Source: Planctomycetota bacterium (lineage in GTDB: Bacteria; Planctomycetota; Phycisphaerae; Phycisphaerales; Phycisphaeraceae). From it: a stretch of 64,000 nt of DNA. The notes under the pieces were generated by a model that was not told the origin of the DNA, did not search any database, and saw only the letters and a program-made list of their open reading frames with translations. The first letter of the stretch is position 1. The number at the start of each line of letters is the position of its first letter. Positions 18,004-27,408 of this stretch are shown one piece after another. The position numbers and the translations under genes are program-made. The DNA is taken from assembly GCA_016350165.1 (NCBI GenBank), contig CP066225.1, positions 3,038,001 to 3,102,000 of the forward strand. Direction: 5' to 3'.

Positions 18004-19356
18004 ATGCGATTAAAGCCATCCAAAGGTCTTCAGGATTTTGCTGTGACTGTGTTCGCCCGCGGGGGAGCCATGTTTTTCTCATTGGCTACGCAGTCGGTGT
18101 TGGCCTGGATGCTTGGGCGGAGTGGTCGTGGTGAATATGCGTTGTGCTTGATCTTCAGTAACTTGTCGAGCGCAATTTTGATTTTGGGGATGGACTGGTC
18201 TTGCAATTATTACATATCTTCGAAAAAGATCTCGCTTAATCAGACGGTGTCGATTGCAATCGTGAATGGCTTGGTGATGACGATTTTGGCGTTGGCGTTG
18301 TTGCCGATGCTCAAGTTGTTGCCGATCGAGTTTTTCCAAAAGATCGGGTCACTGTCGTATAGCGCGTCGATTGCATGGGCGATCTCGCTGATCGGGTTCT
18401 CGTTTGCGGCTCAGATCATGACTGGGTTGAAGTGCTTCACGCACTTGGCGATCTTGTCGTTGTCGAAGGTGTGTTTCACGTTCATCGCAACGGCTGGTTT
18501 GTTGTACATGACGGATTTGGAAGTTGCTGCACCGATCTTTGCGGACACGGCGTCGGGATTCCTGAGCGTGTTGTTCGTTCTTATATTCGTTGTTGCCAAG
18601 TACAAGTACCGTTTCGAACTGCCAAAGTTTGATGCGGTGCGTCAGTTTATGGGTTACGGAGCACGATTCTTTGGCGGATCATTCGGGATGATTGCGAATA
18701 CGAGATTGGGCACGATTTTGCTGGCGTTCTATGTCGAGAAAGAGCAGCTTGGTATTTTTGCACAGGCGATGGCGTTTTCGGCGTTGTTTACGACATTAGC
18801 GGATATGGCTTGTCGTATTATTCAGCCGCGAGTTGCGAGTAGTGTGAATGGTCGGCCTGAGCTGGTGATTAGTGCTGCTCGAATAATTGGCTTAGTCGTG
18901 TTGTCGAGTGGTTGTATTTTTCTCTTGTTTGCGGATTATCTGATTCCGGTGCTATTCTCGCCGGAGTTTACGCCGATGATACCTTTGTTGTTTATCCTTA
19001 TGCCAGGCATATGGATACGTGTGATCGCGAAGACTTTGTTCCCGTACTTTAATGGGACGAATAGGCCGGGTGTTGTATCGCAAGCGACCATTGTAAATTT
19101 GGTTGTGAACTTGGTGTTGTTGATGGTACTGGTTGAGCCTTACGGCTTGGCGGGGGCATCATGGGCGACATCGATTGCTTATTTTGTGAGTTCAGCATTT
19201 ATTTTCTACAAGATAAACTCATTGACTCATGTCAATTACTTTAAAATCCTGCTACCTCAATATTCTGATGTTGGGGAACTGATGCGACACTTGAATATCA
19301 GGCGCAAAGGTGAAAGCAAGGTGAGTGAGGAAATGAGTCATGCAAAGAATTCATAG
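18004..19356 (+). CDS. polysaccharide flippase of the MOP superfamily (Wzx-like)
   Basis: A 450-aa integral membrane protein with about 12 hydrophobic segments, beginning FAVTVFARGGAMFFSLATQS, the type of N-terminus seen in O-antigen and exopolysaccharide flippases. It probably moves lipid-linked repeat units across the inner membrane. The C-terminal 40 residues are hydrophilic. Upstream AAGAGG fits the ATG. It stands directly before an O-antigen-ligase/polymerase-like gene, the usual partner in Wzx/Wzy-type pathways. No Wza/Wzc export genes are in the window. Confidence 0.85.
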   Translation: MRLKPSKGLQDFAVTVFARGGAMFFSLATQSVLAWMLGRSGRGEYALCLIFSNLSSAILILGMDWSCNYYISSKKISLNQTVSIAIVNGLVMTILALALLPMLKLLPIEFFQKIGSLSYSASIAWAISLIGFSFAAQIMTGLKCFTHLAILSLSKVCFTFIATAGLLYMTDLEVAAPIFADTASGFLSVLFVLIFVVAKYKYRFELPKFDAVRQFMGYGARFFGGSFGMIANTRLGTILLAFYVEKEQLGIFAQAMAFSALFTTLADMACRIIQPRVASSVNGRPELVISAARIIGLVVLSSGCIFLLFADYLIPVLFSPEFTPMIPLLFILMPGIWIRVIAKTLFPYFNGTNRPGVVSQATIVNLVVNLVLLMVLVEPYGLAGASWATSIAYFVSSAFIFYKINSLTHVNYFKILLPQYSDVGELMRHLNIRRKGESKVSEEMSHAKNS

Positions 19357-19466
19357 ATTGCGAGAGCAAAAGTAATATTGAATACTTTAATGCATAAGAC
19401 TGATCACAGTAGACAATGCTTTATTGATGAGAAATCAAAATATCGCGCAAGATTAAGGCAAAGTAA

Positions 19467-20900
19467 ATGATTTTATATTGGTATGCACTTGTTATCGGTT
19501 TGATCGCTGTGACTACAATTGCTTTAGGTTTTAGACACCGTAGCAAGACACTTGTCATTTATGCATTAGTATTACCAGCATTTACTAGTTCACCGATTAT
19601 CACCGCAACACGTGGTTCGGCTGGTGCGATTGTGGCAAGTGACATGACTGGTATATTCTTGGCAATAATGATGTTGTTCTTCTTTCCCAAAGAGTGGAAG
19701 AGACCATTCAAGCTTAAATACCAGAACTATGCAATTGCGATATTAGTCTGCATGATGTTGAGTATTTTTGTTACAGGGTTGGCGTATAACTTTAATGCGA
19801 TTGATGCAGAACAGCAAAGCCGTGTGAATACGGTTTTGGGGATGCCGTTGCCAATCTTGATGGCTTGTTTTAGATTTGTAAAACTATTAACTCTTGCATC
19901 ATACGTTCTTTTCTTCTTACAAATTGAAGTTGATGAGCGTGTTGTCTCACATGTTATTAAAGCATTTATGGTTGGCGCGATTATCATGGCTGTCTCGTTG
20001 ATTGTTACTAAGCTGAACATTTATGACATGTCATTAACTCCGAGTGCTTATATGAACCGTGATAATTTCGGTTCTCGTATTCTGGGGACGACAAAATCGA
20101 TTACAGGTCGATTGCTATCGGTTGGGTTAATTTTATCACTATTGAAATTGTGCGAAGGAAATAAACTTCTATCTTTGGCTGGATTGTCTTCAATCGCACT
20201 TGCAATCATCTTGTCGGGTAGTCGTGGGAGTTTGCTTGCAGTTGCAGTCAGCGTGATGTTCATTATTTTGCTTGGACGATCAAGAGGAATGATGATTGGT
20301 TTGTTTGGCATCATTATCGTCACTGCTATTGGTTCTTACATCATTGCCACAAATGACGTTATTGCCTACAAGTGGACAATGACGTTTGATCCAGAAAAAT
20401 TTCAAACTGCATCTGTTCGAACCATTGTTTGGACAGAAACTTTAGCATATTGGTTGAGAAATCCTTTGTCTGTCATTTTAGGGGTAGGTCTTTTTAACTA
20501 CTCATATGCAAATACTGAAGGCTTTTTCGAAAGTGCTCACAACGATTTCTTGACAATAGTCACTGAACTCGGGATCACCTTTGGGATCATTTACTTTATT
20601 ATTATTTTCAAGCTTGCTAAGGGTTATTTCAAACAGATTCATACGGTCAGCAAGCATTTACGTTGGCGTTATGTCTGTATTTTCTCGCTATTAATGGGCT
20701 TGATTGTTGCAGGCATGTTTGAGCCGACATTGTATTTCACGATTAGTGGTCTCTCATATATTCGTATCATGTTTACATTACTGATTGTTTGCGGCCTCTA
20801 TCCATTAGATTCCCAGCGCAATAATGCTATTGAGCAAACAACACCTGAACAGCAGCCACCAAACTCGGTTGAAGAAGAGAAGTTTGTAGCTACATGGTGA
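19467..20900 (+). CDS. O-antigen ligase/polymerase-like membrane protein (Wzy/WaaL type)
   Basis: A 477-aa protein with about 11-12 membrane segments and one larger soluble loop (about 295-365) between late membrane segments, containing FQTASVRTIVWTETLAYW and the family-typical ESAHNDFLTIVTELG; the HN(D/S)(F/Y)L motif is characteristic of the O-antigen ligase/polymerase family. It should join repeat units or attach the polymer to an acceptor in the periplasm. The C-terminal tail is Gln/Pro/Glu-rich and cytoplasmic. An AAGG precedes the ATG. Its gene is convergent with a glycosyltransferase gene 29 bases away, with no evident terminator between. Confidence 0.85.
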   Translation: MILYWYALVIGLIAVTTIALGFRHRSKTLVIYALVLPAFTSSPIITATRGSAGAIVASDMTGIFLAIMMLFFFPKEWKRPFKLKYQNYAIAILVCMMLSIFVTGLAYNFNAIDAEQQSRVNTVLGMPLPILMACFRFVKLLTLASYVLFFLQIEVDERVVSHVIKAFMVGAIIMAVSLIVTKLNIYDMSLTPSAYMNRDNFGSRILGTTKSITGRLLSVGLILSLLKLCEGNKLLSLAGLSSIALAIILSGSRGSLLAVAVSVMFIILLGRSRGMMIGLFGIIIVTAIGSYIIATNDVIAYKWTMTFDPEKFQTASVRTIVWTETLAYWLRNPLSVILGVGLFNYSYANTEGFFESAHNDFLTIVTELGITFGIIYFIIIFKLAKGYFKQIHTVSKHLRWRYVCIFSLLMGLIVAGMFEPTLYFTISGLSYIRIMFTLLIVCGLYPLDSQRNNAIEQTTPEQQPPNSVEEEKFVATW

Positions 20901-20929
20901 TAATCTAAATTTTGAATAGTAAAGTTAGG

Positions 20930-22105
20930 TTAGAGGCAGAGGTTCGCCAGAACTTTGTCAACAAACTTATCAACCGTCAGGTTTAATGCAGTTTGGTATC
21001 CATTCTGGATGTATTGGCGTCGCAAATCTTGATCGTGACAAATTGTGCTTAATGCTTCTGATAGCTGATCGGAATTTTTGGAATCAATTAGAATTCCATC
21101 ATGACCATTTGTAACACTTGAAGGAATTCCACCAACATTAGTTGCCACGATTGGTAGTGAGTTTGCACGCGCTTCAACCAATACACGTGGTGTGCCTTCT
21201 GAGAGAGTAGGCAGTACGAACACATCACATTCACGTAATATAGACGGGATTTGATCGTATTGGATATGACCTCGCCACTCGACTATGTTCTCAAAATCAT
21301 ACTCAGATATGAGCTGATCTAATTTTTCCTGGTAAGCACCATATCTATCCCTACTACCTGCGAGAATAAGTTTCGTTGGACGCTGAAATTCTGTTTTTGC
21401 GTAAGCTTCCAGTAAATATTCAATCCCTTTTTCAGGACGGATATAGCACATCGTCAGGATTTTAATTACATCATTCTGGCAGGTATCTTCACGCACGAAG
21501 AAATCATTCTCACTGAGTGTTGTTGAAACAACAACCTGAGTTTTGTCAGAAGGATAGCGGGCCGCAATTTCCTGACCATTACAAATGAACGCACCATTTG
21601 CTAGTTTACGTCCAGCCTTTAAACGCCTTTCCCATCCCCAAACATACAATTTGCCAAGTACTGTCACGAGAGAATTACTTCTCTTATTCGATTTGAGCAA
21701 CTCCATTGGATTTCCGACTAGCCAATGGCAAATTGGTTTCGATTGCTGTGCACAAATTTTGTAGAGTTTCTTTGTTGCTGCTACAGGGTTGCCTCGTACA
21801 AAAACGACATCAGCTTTTGTGATTGCTTTGCGATATGATTCTGCAATACCTTTTCGGTGTTTCATGCTATTAAAAGTTGTAGTCCATGGTGGCTGCGCAA
21901 TGAACTTCACATTGTCGGGTAGTAGGTAATCAAAATCACTTGCTTGTTCATTGTGTTTGGGTGAGCATAGAACGACTTGCTCAAAGCGTTTAGAAAAAGC
22001 TTCAACAATTTTGCCGAATGAAACATGTGCAAATAACTTACCCGATGGATCCTGATAGATCTTTCCACCAATGATTGCAATTTTATTATTCTGCGTTTCG
22101 GACAT
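20930..22105 (-). CDS. family 4 glycosyltransferase
   Basis: A 391-aa GT-B enzyme. The C-terminal donor-binding domain shows CYIRPEKGIEYLLEAY, LAGSRDRYG, then VFVLPTLSEGTPRVLVEARANSLPIVATNVGG, a textbook GT4 pattern with Glu in the E-x7-E position. It is the last gene of a six-gene minus-strand run (27408 down to 20930) headed by the DUF3473 deacetylase. The sugar transferred cannot be told from sequence. Confidence 0.87.
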   Translation of the reverse strand: MSETQNNKIAIIGGKIYQDPSGKLFAHVSFGKIVEAFSKRFEQVVLCSPKHNEQASDFDYLLPDNVKFIAQPPWTTTFNSMKHRKGIAESYRKAITKADVVFVRGNPVAATKKLYKICAQQSKPICHWLVGNPMELLKSNKRSNSLVTVLGKLYVWGWERRLKAGRKLANGAFICNGQEIAARYPSDKTQVVVSTTLSENDFFVREDTCQNDVIKILTMCYIRPEKGIEYLLEAYAKTEFQRPTKLILAGSRDRYGAYQEKLDQLISEYDFENIVEWRGHIQYDQIPSILRECDVFVLPTLSEGTPRVLVEARANSLPIVATNVGGIPSSVTNGHDGILIDSKNSDQLSEALSTICHDQDLRRQYIQNGYQTALNLTVDKFVDKVLANLCL

Positions 22106-22176
22106 GTATGAAATCTTTCTCTAACTAGCAAATGTGATAATAATGATAATGCATAATCTATATATCAATTTATGCA

Positions 22177-24123
22177 TCAATCACCCGGCAATATAGCATC
22201 TTCCTTTTTGAAAAACCAAAAAGGTATTAGATTATTAGTTGTAATTACGCGGTAAACAGGCTTTTGGGAGCCACTAAAATCAACTCTGATTAACTTACTC
22301 AAATCAAATATTGGCTTCGCAGAAGTTAGTCGTAGCAATCTGTTTGAATTATCCATTGTTGTTATATTGGCAGCAAACCCATCTACGTTGAGTCTGTTCA
22401 GTTTAAACTGATTCTGATACATCACTTCAAGTTCAAATGGTTCATTACGCTCATGTAATGGGAATGTATACAAAGAATTATCTCCAAAGAATGTTGAAGA
22501 CATACCCTTTGCTAAAAGTGCTAATGGTGCATTGGCCTGCATCACTCTATATCTTTTAAAATATGTATTCAGGCCAATCCAATATAATCCATCCTCTGGT
22601 GCGATAAACTCGATCTTATGAGTAGGCACATTAACAGAGTTTGTTTGTATCACTTTATGAGTACGGTTTTGTATGATTTGATAATCAGCCCTTGACGATG
22701 TTTCGTCGCTTTGATCAATGTTAATCGTCAAGCGTATAAGATCTTTTTTCTTAGCTTTAACTGCGAGCATGTTAGCTCTGATCAAATTTATATCTGAATA
22801 ATCACGTGGTTTGTTATCTATGTATTTCAACGGTACATTGCCAGCGTTGATTTTTTTATACTTAGTAAAAATATCTATTATCCATCGATCTGGTTGCTGA
22901 AGTGGTGTATGCACGGATGGTTGGTTTCTAGAAAGAATAGCTTGATTAGCCTGTGTAAATGCATTCATAATTTTATCGTGCACATACGGTGAACCTTCGA
23001 CATCTTGATAGAAAAACCAGTATCCATCAGTTTGATTTGCTATCACTTGAGCGATACGCCCTAAACCTTCTTCGCTAAGATTTTTATTAGATGAATAAAT
23101 GGCACTTAACATTTGCCCCTTCAAGTGCTGTTTTGAGGCTTTTTCTTTGGCGAATTTTATTCTTTTCTTGCAATAGTTAACTGTATCATGCCAAGGAGTA
23201 AATGGTGTTTTTCGATAAGTGCTACCAGCATGCGCTAAAATGATAGGAGCTTTTTCTGTTCCCCAATTGCTATAGATTGCATCAACAAAGAATGTTGTTT
23301 CGCCTGGATATACAAAGAAACGAAAGTTGGGGTTTATCTTATCAATATTGTTACGTAATTCTTTACTTTTTGATATCCATAGTTTTTTTTGCCAATCAAC
23401 AAATTGTTGTTGTAATTTGTTTTCGACAATCCAAGGGTATGTTTGATTGTAATTTAGTTTTTGTTGAGGTTGCTTAATATGTACAAGAAAAGCGTTTACA
23501 GAATATGGATCGTATGAAACTGAATAGTAATCACCGAGACGTCTTCTATCCGTGTAGTAATTCTCAAAATCTACAAACGCGCCAATGATACTGCTATGTG
23601 TTTTGCTCGCTTCAGCAATAGGCTTGATAGCGGACTCAAGTTTATCCCAAAATTCCGGTAAATTAGGACTTAATACAGGTGAAGTGGTTCCATCTTTCCA
23701 AGTAACACATTTACCATCGTTTTTTTCATTGACGGTTACTTTAAACGAACCTCTTTCGATCGGCATACAAGAGATGTTGTATTTTTGGCAGTAATCTGCT
23801 GTTTGCTTGATTAAGTTATTTCGTGTTCTGCCAATGATTGAATGATGAATTCGTAAGCCGTATACATTAAATTTGGCTTCTGCAGTTTTCTTAATCACAT
23901 CTTCTTTAATAAAACTGCTTTTGATTGGTCTGAGAACTTTATCGAAAATAACAAGATATTTATGGCCATTGTATTGAGCGGTTTTATTAGGATTTGACTT
24001 TGATTGTATAAGGTTGGATGCTCGTAGCGTGCTACATGCCAAAAGCAAAACAAGAGCGAATATTGTGTATATATATATTTGAGGTCGCTTCAAGATTAAA
24101 AATCTCCATAGTAGCCTATCCAA
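22177..24123 (-). CDS. exported protein of unknown function in polysaccharide operon
   Basis: A 648-aa protein with one N-terminal hydrophobic segment (about 18-30, ending LLLACST), which could be a lipoprotein signal (Cys near residue 30) or an ordinary export signal. I do not recognise a family. Residues 50-400 hold patterns suggestive of a TIM-barrel carbohydrate-active protein (GAFVDFENYY near 186-195, FFVYPGETTFFVDAIYSNW, GYWFFYQDVEGSPY), and the last 200 residues look like beta-sandwich modules. A role in trimming or modifying the polymer outside the membrane is inference from position between glycosyltransferase and acetyltransferase genes. Composition is AT-richer than outside the cluster. 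Confidence 0.6.
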   Translation of the reverse strand: MDRLLWRFLILKRPQIYIYTIFALVLLLACSTLRASNLIQSKSNPNKTAQYNGHKYLVIFDKVLRPIKSSFIKEDVIKKTAEAKFNVYGLRIHHSIIGRTRNNLIKQTADYCQKYNISCMPIERGSFKVTVNEKNDGKCVTWKDGTTSPVLSPNLPEFWDKLESAIKPIAEASKTHSSIIGAFVDFENYYTDRRRLGDYYSVSYDPYSVNAFLVHIKQPQQKLNYNQTYPWIVENKLQQQFVDWQKKLWISKSKELRNNIDKINPNFRFFVYPGETTFFVDAIYSNWGTEKAPIILAHAGSTYRKTPFTPWHDTVNYCKKRIKFAKEKASKQHLKGQMLSAIYSSNKNLSEEGLGRIAQVIANQTDGYWFFYQDVEGSPYVHDKIMNAFTQANQAILSRNQPSVHTPLQQPDRWIIDIFTKYKKINAGNVPLKYIDNKPRDYSDINLIRANMLAVKAKKKDLIRLTINIDQSDETSSRADYQIIQNRTHKVIQTNSVNVPTHKIEFIAPEDGLYWIGLNTYFKRYRVMQANAPLALLAKGMSSTFFGDNSLYTFPLHERNEPFELEVMYQNQFKLNRLNVDGFAANITTMDNSNRLLRLTSAKPIFDLSKLIRVDFSGSQKPVYRVITTNNLIPFWFFKKEDAILPGD

Positions 24124-24163
24124 AAAGCAACACTACTCAAAATATAAAACCATGGTTTGTTAA

Positions 24164-24724
24164 TTACAAATGTTCACAGATTTTGATGACCTTAGCGGGG
24201 ACACCGGCAGCTAAAGCATAATCAGGAACATCTTTAATCACGACCGCACCCGCTGCGCAACAAACCGATTTTCCGATGTTAACGCCGGGCATCACTTTGA
24301 CGCCTGCACCGGTCCATGAACCGAAACCAACAGTGACTTTTGCTCGTAATTGCATGCCATAACGGTAGCTTCCGTTTTCCATTGAATGGTTTCCGGAAGC
24401 AATAACGGTGTATGGGCCTAACATCACTTGATCTTCAAGTTCGATCTGGCCTTGTGCGTTTAACCAACAGCCATGGGCGATATAGACATCTTCGCCGATT
24501 GTCATCTGATCAGGGCAGGGTATCTTCACATCAGAGGAGATCATGAAGTTTTTGCCACAGCTCTTAAAGCATGGTTTACAAAGTGTGCCTCTGAACCACA
24601 TTACGGGCCGCCAATCAGGCAGTACCCAAGTCAACTTCATTACTAATACATACCAAAAGTATTTAATTATTCTATTTATACGCATTAACCAAAACTCTAC
24701 AATTGGTTGATTGCTGTTACGCAA
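24164..24724 (-). CDS. hexapeptide-repeat acetyltransferase (WcaF-like)
   Basis: A 186-aa left-handed beta-helix acyltransferase. The hexapeptide repeats run from about residue 70 to 175 (for example IGEDVYIAHGCWLNAQGQIE, VMLGPYTVIASGNHS with the likely catalytic His, then GAGVKVMPGVNIGKSVCCAAGAVV) and the closing ALAAGVPAKVIK is typical of the WcaF/NodL/maltose-acetyltransferase group. It probably puts an O-acetyl group on a sugar of the exopolysaccharide using acetyl-CoA. It is 40 bases ahead of the preceding unknown exported gene. Confidence 0.9.
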   Translation of the reverse strand: MRNSNQPIVEFWLMRINRIIKYFWYVLVMKLTWVLPDWRPVMWFRGTLCKPCFKSCGKNFMISSDVKIPCPDQMTIGEDVYIAHGCWLNAQGQIELEDQVMLGPYTVIASGNHSMENGSYRYGMQLRAKVTVGFGSWTGAGVKVMPGVNIGKSVCCAAGAVVIKDVPDYALAAGVPAKVIKICEHL

Positions 24725-24800
24725 TATTCATTAAATTTAGAAACTGCAGCACCACATTATTCTTATCCACTTATTACAACAGTCACAGTACTCCTTGTGT

Positions 24801-25658
24801 TCACTGTTGTTTTAAATGTCTTTGCTCATACATCTTCATGCGAGCGTTTAGTTCGTGTGATGATCTGAACAAGCAAAAATATAAACCTGGTAATCCATCC
24901 AAGAAACCAAGCCTCATAAAGTAGAAGTAGGCAAATTGAATAAACGGTTGGAACGGCATGCGTATGTATAATGCTTTTAAATACCTTCTACGTTTGAGAG
25001 GGTCAGCTGAGAATACCCATCGTATTGGTGGGAAGGGTTCTTTTAGTTGCATCAGTCTGCGTTTTGCATTCCAAGTAGAAAACTGATTTTGTTTTTCCAA
25101 CCAACGGTAGATTGAGACGTTCGATTCATGAATTAGATAACCATTCAAGCAGGCACTGTTGCCTGACTTGAGTTGAATGTTTTCATGAACTTCGTTGTCC
25201 CATCCACCTTCACCACGCATGCCAAGATCTTCGTACTCAGCCATTCCTTTTTTGAACAGTCTGAGCATCCAGCCGTGATTCCAACAATGCTTCATCCATC
25301 GGCCTAAGAAGACGAATTTCCATCGGATATAATAGCCTTCGAATTTATCTGATTCGATAGCCTGGAGGATATTCTCTTTTAGCTCGGGAGAAATCCGTTC
25401 GTCTGCGTCAACGATAAGAATCCAGTCATGAGTAAATGGCAGATTTCTGATTGCCCAGTTTTTCTTTTTAGGCCATCCCCCATCGTAATCAAACTGTACG
25501 ACCTTAGCCCCCATATCTTCTGCGATTTCGCATGTTCTATCTTGGCTATTGGAGTCGACAACAAAAATCTCATCCACCCAATTTAAGCTTTCCAAGCAAT
25601 CAGGTAGATTCTTTTCTTCATTTTTGACTGGAACTATAACCGAAATGTTTGACTTCAT
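24801..25658 (-). CDS. family 2 glycosyltransferase (WaaE/KdtX-like)
   Basis: A 285-aa GT-A enzyme beginning ISVIVPVKNEEKNLPDCLES, with EIFVVDSNSQDRT and the metal-binding VDADERIS (about 102-109). The pattern (WPKKKNWAIRN, then a long basic C-terminal half with KRRRYLKALYIRMP) resembles the WaaE/KdtX group that adds glucose to lipopolysaccharide core, but GT2 specificity is not predictable. It starts 13 bases after the stop of the next glycosyltransferase gene, so they are surely co-transcribed. Confidence 0.88.
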   Translation of the reverse strand: MKSNISVIVPVKNEEKNLPDCLESLNWVDEIFVVDSNSQDRTCEIAEDMGAKVVQFDYDGGWPKKKNWAIRNLPFTHDWILIVDADERISPELKENILQAIESDKFEGYYIRWKFVFLGRWMKHCWNHGWMLRLFKKGMAEYEDLGMRGEGGWDNEVHENIQLKSGNSACLNGYLIHESNVSIYRWLEKQNQFSTWNAKRRLMQLKEPFPPIRWVFSADPLKRRRYLKALYIRMPFQPFIQFAYFYFMRLGFLDGLPGLYFCLFRSSHELNARMKMYEQRHLKQQ

Positions 25659-25671
25659 TTATGATTACCGA

Positions 25672-26466
25672 TTAATTCATATTAGCTTTTGGCCGTAGTA
25701 TTGTGTAATTCTTCAGTAGGCCGCGTATTGTGTAATGTAAAAAATAATATGAGGCTTGGATAAGATTAAGTTTTTCTATATCACGGTACACCTGCCACTG
25801 GAATGATGCTGCACTGAATTTGTTACGTGAAAGTGATCCACCATGGATACGATAAGTGGCTAATACTTCATCTAATCCATATGCGTGTTTAATGTTCTTA
25901 AGAATCTCAAGCCAAAGGGCTAAGTCTGAGCGTTTTTTAATTTTAAGCATATAGTGTTTACCGATTTTTGACATATCGTACATTGTCGTTAAACAGGTAA
26001 AGTGACATGTTTTGAGTGTTGTTTCATATGAGATGGTTGGTGGGATGACTGCATCACTGAGATTTATTGCTAAGTCATGGGTTCTTCTGCGGTAACCGGT
26101 GGTGATGAGTTCTGCATTTTTTTCCTGCATGAAGCTTGTTGCTTTGGCAAGGAATTCACTATCCCAAAGATCGTCGGAATCGAGATAAGTGAGGTATTGT
26201 CCTTTGGCGATTTTGACGCCCATGTTACGGGCGATAGACTGTCCGCCGTTGCGTTCTGTTTGAAGCAATTTGATTCGTGAGTCGTTGCCTTGATAACGTT
26301 CAACGATATCTCGAGATTGGTCTGTAGAGCAGTCATCAATGATGATCATTTCCCAATTATCGTAAGTCTGTGCCTGTACTGAGCGGATTGTGTCTTCAAT
26401 GTACTTTTCGCTATTATAGCAGGCCGTTATAATTGAGACCTGTCCTATTTTATATGGTTCATCCAC
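25672..26466 (-). CDS. family 2 glycosyltransferase
   Basis: A 264-aa GT-A enzyme with VSIITACYNSEKYIEDTI, MIIIDDCSTDQS and the metal-binding YLDSDDLWDSEFL (about 94-106). It is of the short single-domain type common in capsule and exopolysaccharide clusters. It is flanked at 13 and 48 bases by the neighbouring operon genes. Donor and acceptor sugars are unknown. Confidence 0.88.
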   Translation of the reverse strand: MDEPYKIGQVSIITACYNSEKYIEDTIRSVQAQTYDNWEMIIIDDCSTDQSRDIVERYQGNDSRIKLLQTERNGGQSIARNMGVKIAKGQYLTYLDSDDLWDSEFLAKATSFMQEKNAELITTGYRRRTHDLAINLSDAVIPPTISYETTLKTCHFTCLTTMYDMSKIGKHYMLKIKKRSDLALWLEILKNIKHAYGLDEVLATYRIHGGSLSRNKFSAASFQWQVYRDIEKLNLIQASYYFLHYTIRGLLKNYTILRPKANMN

Positions 26467-26514
26467 TTGATACCTCTTAATTTCTTTAGCCTAACAATTT
26501 TGCTAATGTACTTC

Positions 26515-27408
26515 TTACGTAAGTTCATTCTTCGGCGAACAAGTTGTCAGATCTGATGAGAGATTTAGTAGCTTGGCGCATGTGTCAAATCGATAATTTG
26601 TCAGCAGCATATTCAACTTTTTCTTCGTCCCCTTCAATCCGACATAGCTCTTGAACTTGCGATGCAACGGCATTGTCACACGAGGTGCATCTGTTGCAAA
26701 ATCTCGCGGATGCAAATATACCACCGTAGGTAACCCTTGACGGTGCATTTGAGCAAAACCTCGTTTGATGACCCAGCTAGGTAGTAATCGCATATATCCG
26801 CCACCACTAAAAGCCAGACGCTTCGGGCCGATCTTCATGGTGCTCATTGGAAGCTCCATCATTGGCTTGCCACTTGGCGCACCCACGAACTCATGTGGCT
26901 TATGAGGGCATGGATACCCTCCATGTCCTCGTGATACAGGAAACAATGATGCATCATACATTAAATCCAAGTCATGCATCACATCAAATGCCCATTCCGC
27001 GCCAGGAGTGATTGAGAAACTTGGAGCTCTAAAGCCTAGAACCTTTTGTCCAGATCGTTGCTCGATTGCATCGATGGATTGCTTGGTGTCTAAATAGAAT
27101 TCTTTACGATTCAGAATATCTACCCGGCGATGCCAATATGAGTGGCTTGCAAGTTCATGCCCTCCCGAAGCAATTCGTTTGACAAGCTCAGGGTATTTAT
27201 CAGCGATCCAGCCGAGCATGAAAAATGTGGCATTGACTCCTGTGTTATCTAATTGCTCAAGTATCCAATCTGTATAACGTTCAACTAATGTTGGATAACT
27301 GCTCCACTTTTCGGTATCCGAAACAGCTTCAATCTCCACCATATGAAACCAATCTTCGATGTCGAAGGATAGTGCATTAACGATTGTGTCCGATGTGGAA
27401 TAGTTCAT
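26515..27408 (-). CDS. polysaccharide deacetylase with DUF3473 (XrtA/PEP-CTERM-locus type)
   Basis: A 297-aa NodB-type carbohydrate esterase. NALSFDIEDWFH (Asp16 and Asp19) begins the catalytic domain, GHELASHSYWHRR gives the metal-binding His pair, and GFRAPSFSITPG is the next conserved motif. The C-terminal part (LPTVVYLHPRDF... HRKFKSYVGLKGTKKKLNMLL) matches DUF3473, a tail that in bacteria marks deacetylases of exopolysaccharide loci carrying the XrtA/EpsH exosortase for PEP-CTERM proteins. No exosortase gene is in this window, but four complete PEP-CTERM-like proteins are. It should remove N-acetyl groups from the polymer. It heads the six-gene minus-strand operon. Confidence 0.9.
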   Translation of the reverse strand: MNYSTSDTIVNALSFDIEDWFHMVEIEAVSDTEKWSSYPTLVERYTDWILEQLDNTGVNATFFMLGWIADKYPELVKRIASGGHELASHSYWHRRVDILNRKEFYLDTKQSIDAIEQRSGQKVLGFRAPSFSITPGAEWAFDVMHDLDLMYDASLFPVSRGHGGYPCPHKPHEFVGAPSGKPMMELPMSTMKIGPKRLAFSGGGYMRLLPSWVIKRGFAQMHRQGLPTVVYLHPRDFATDAPRVTMPLHRKFKSYVGLKGTKKKLNMLLTNYRFDTCAKLLNLSSDLTTCSPKNELT

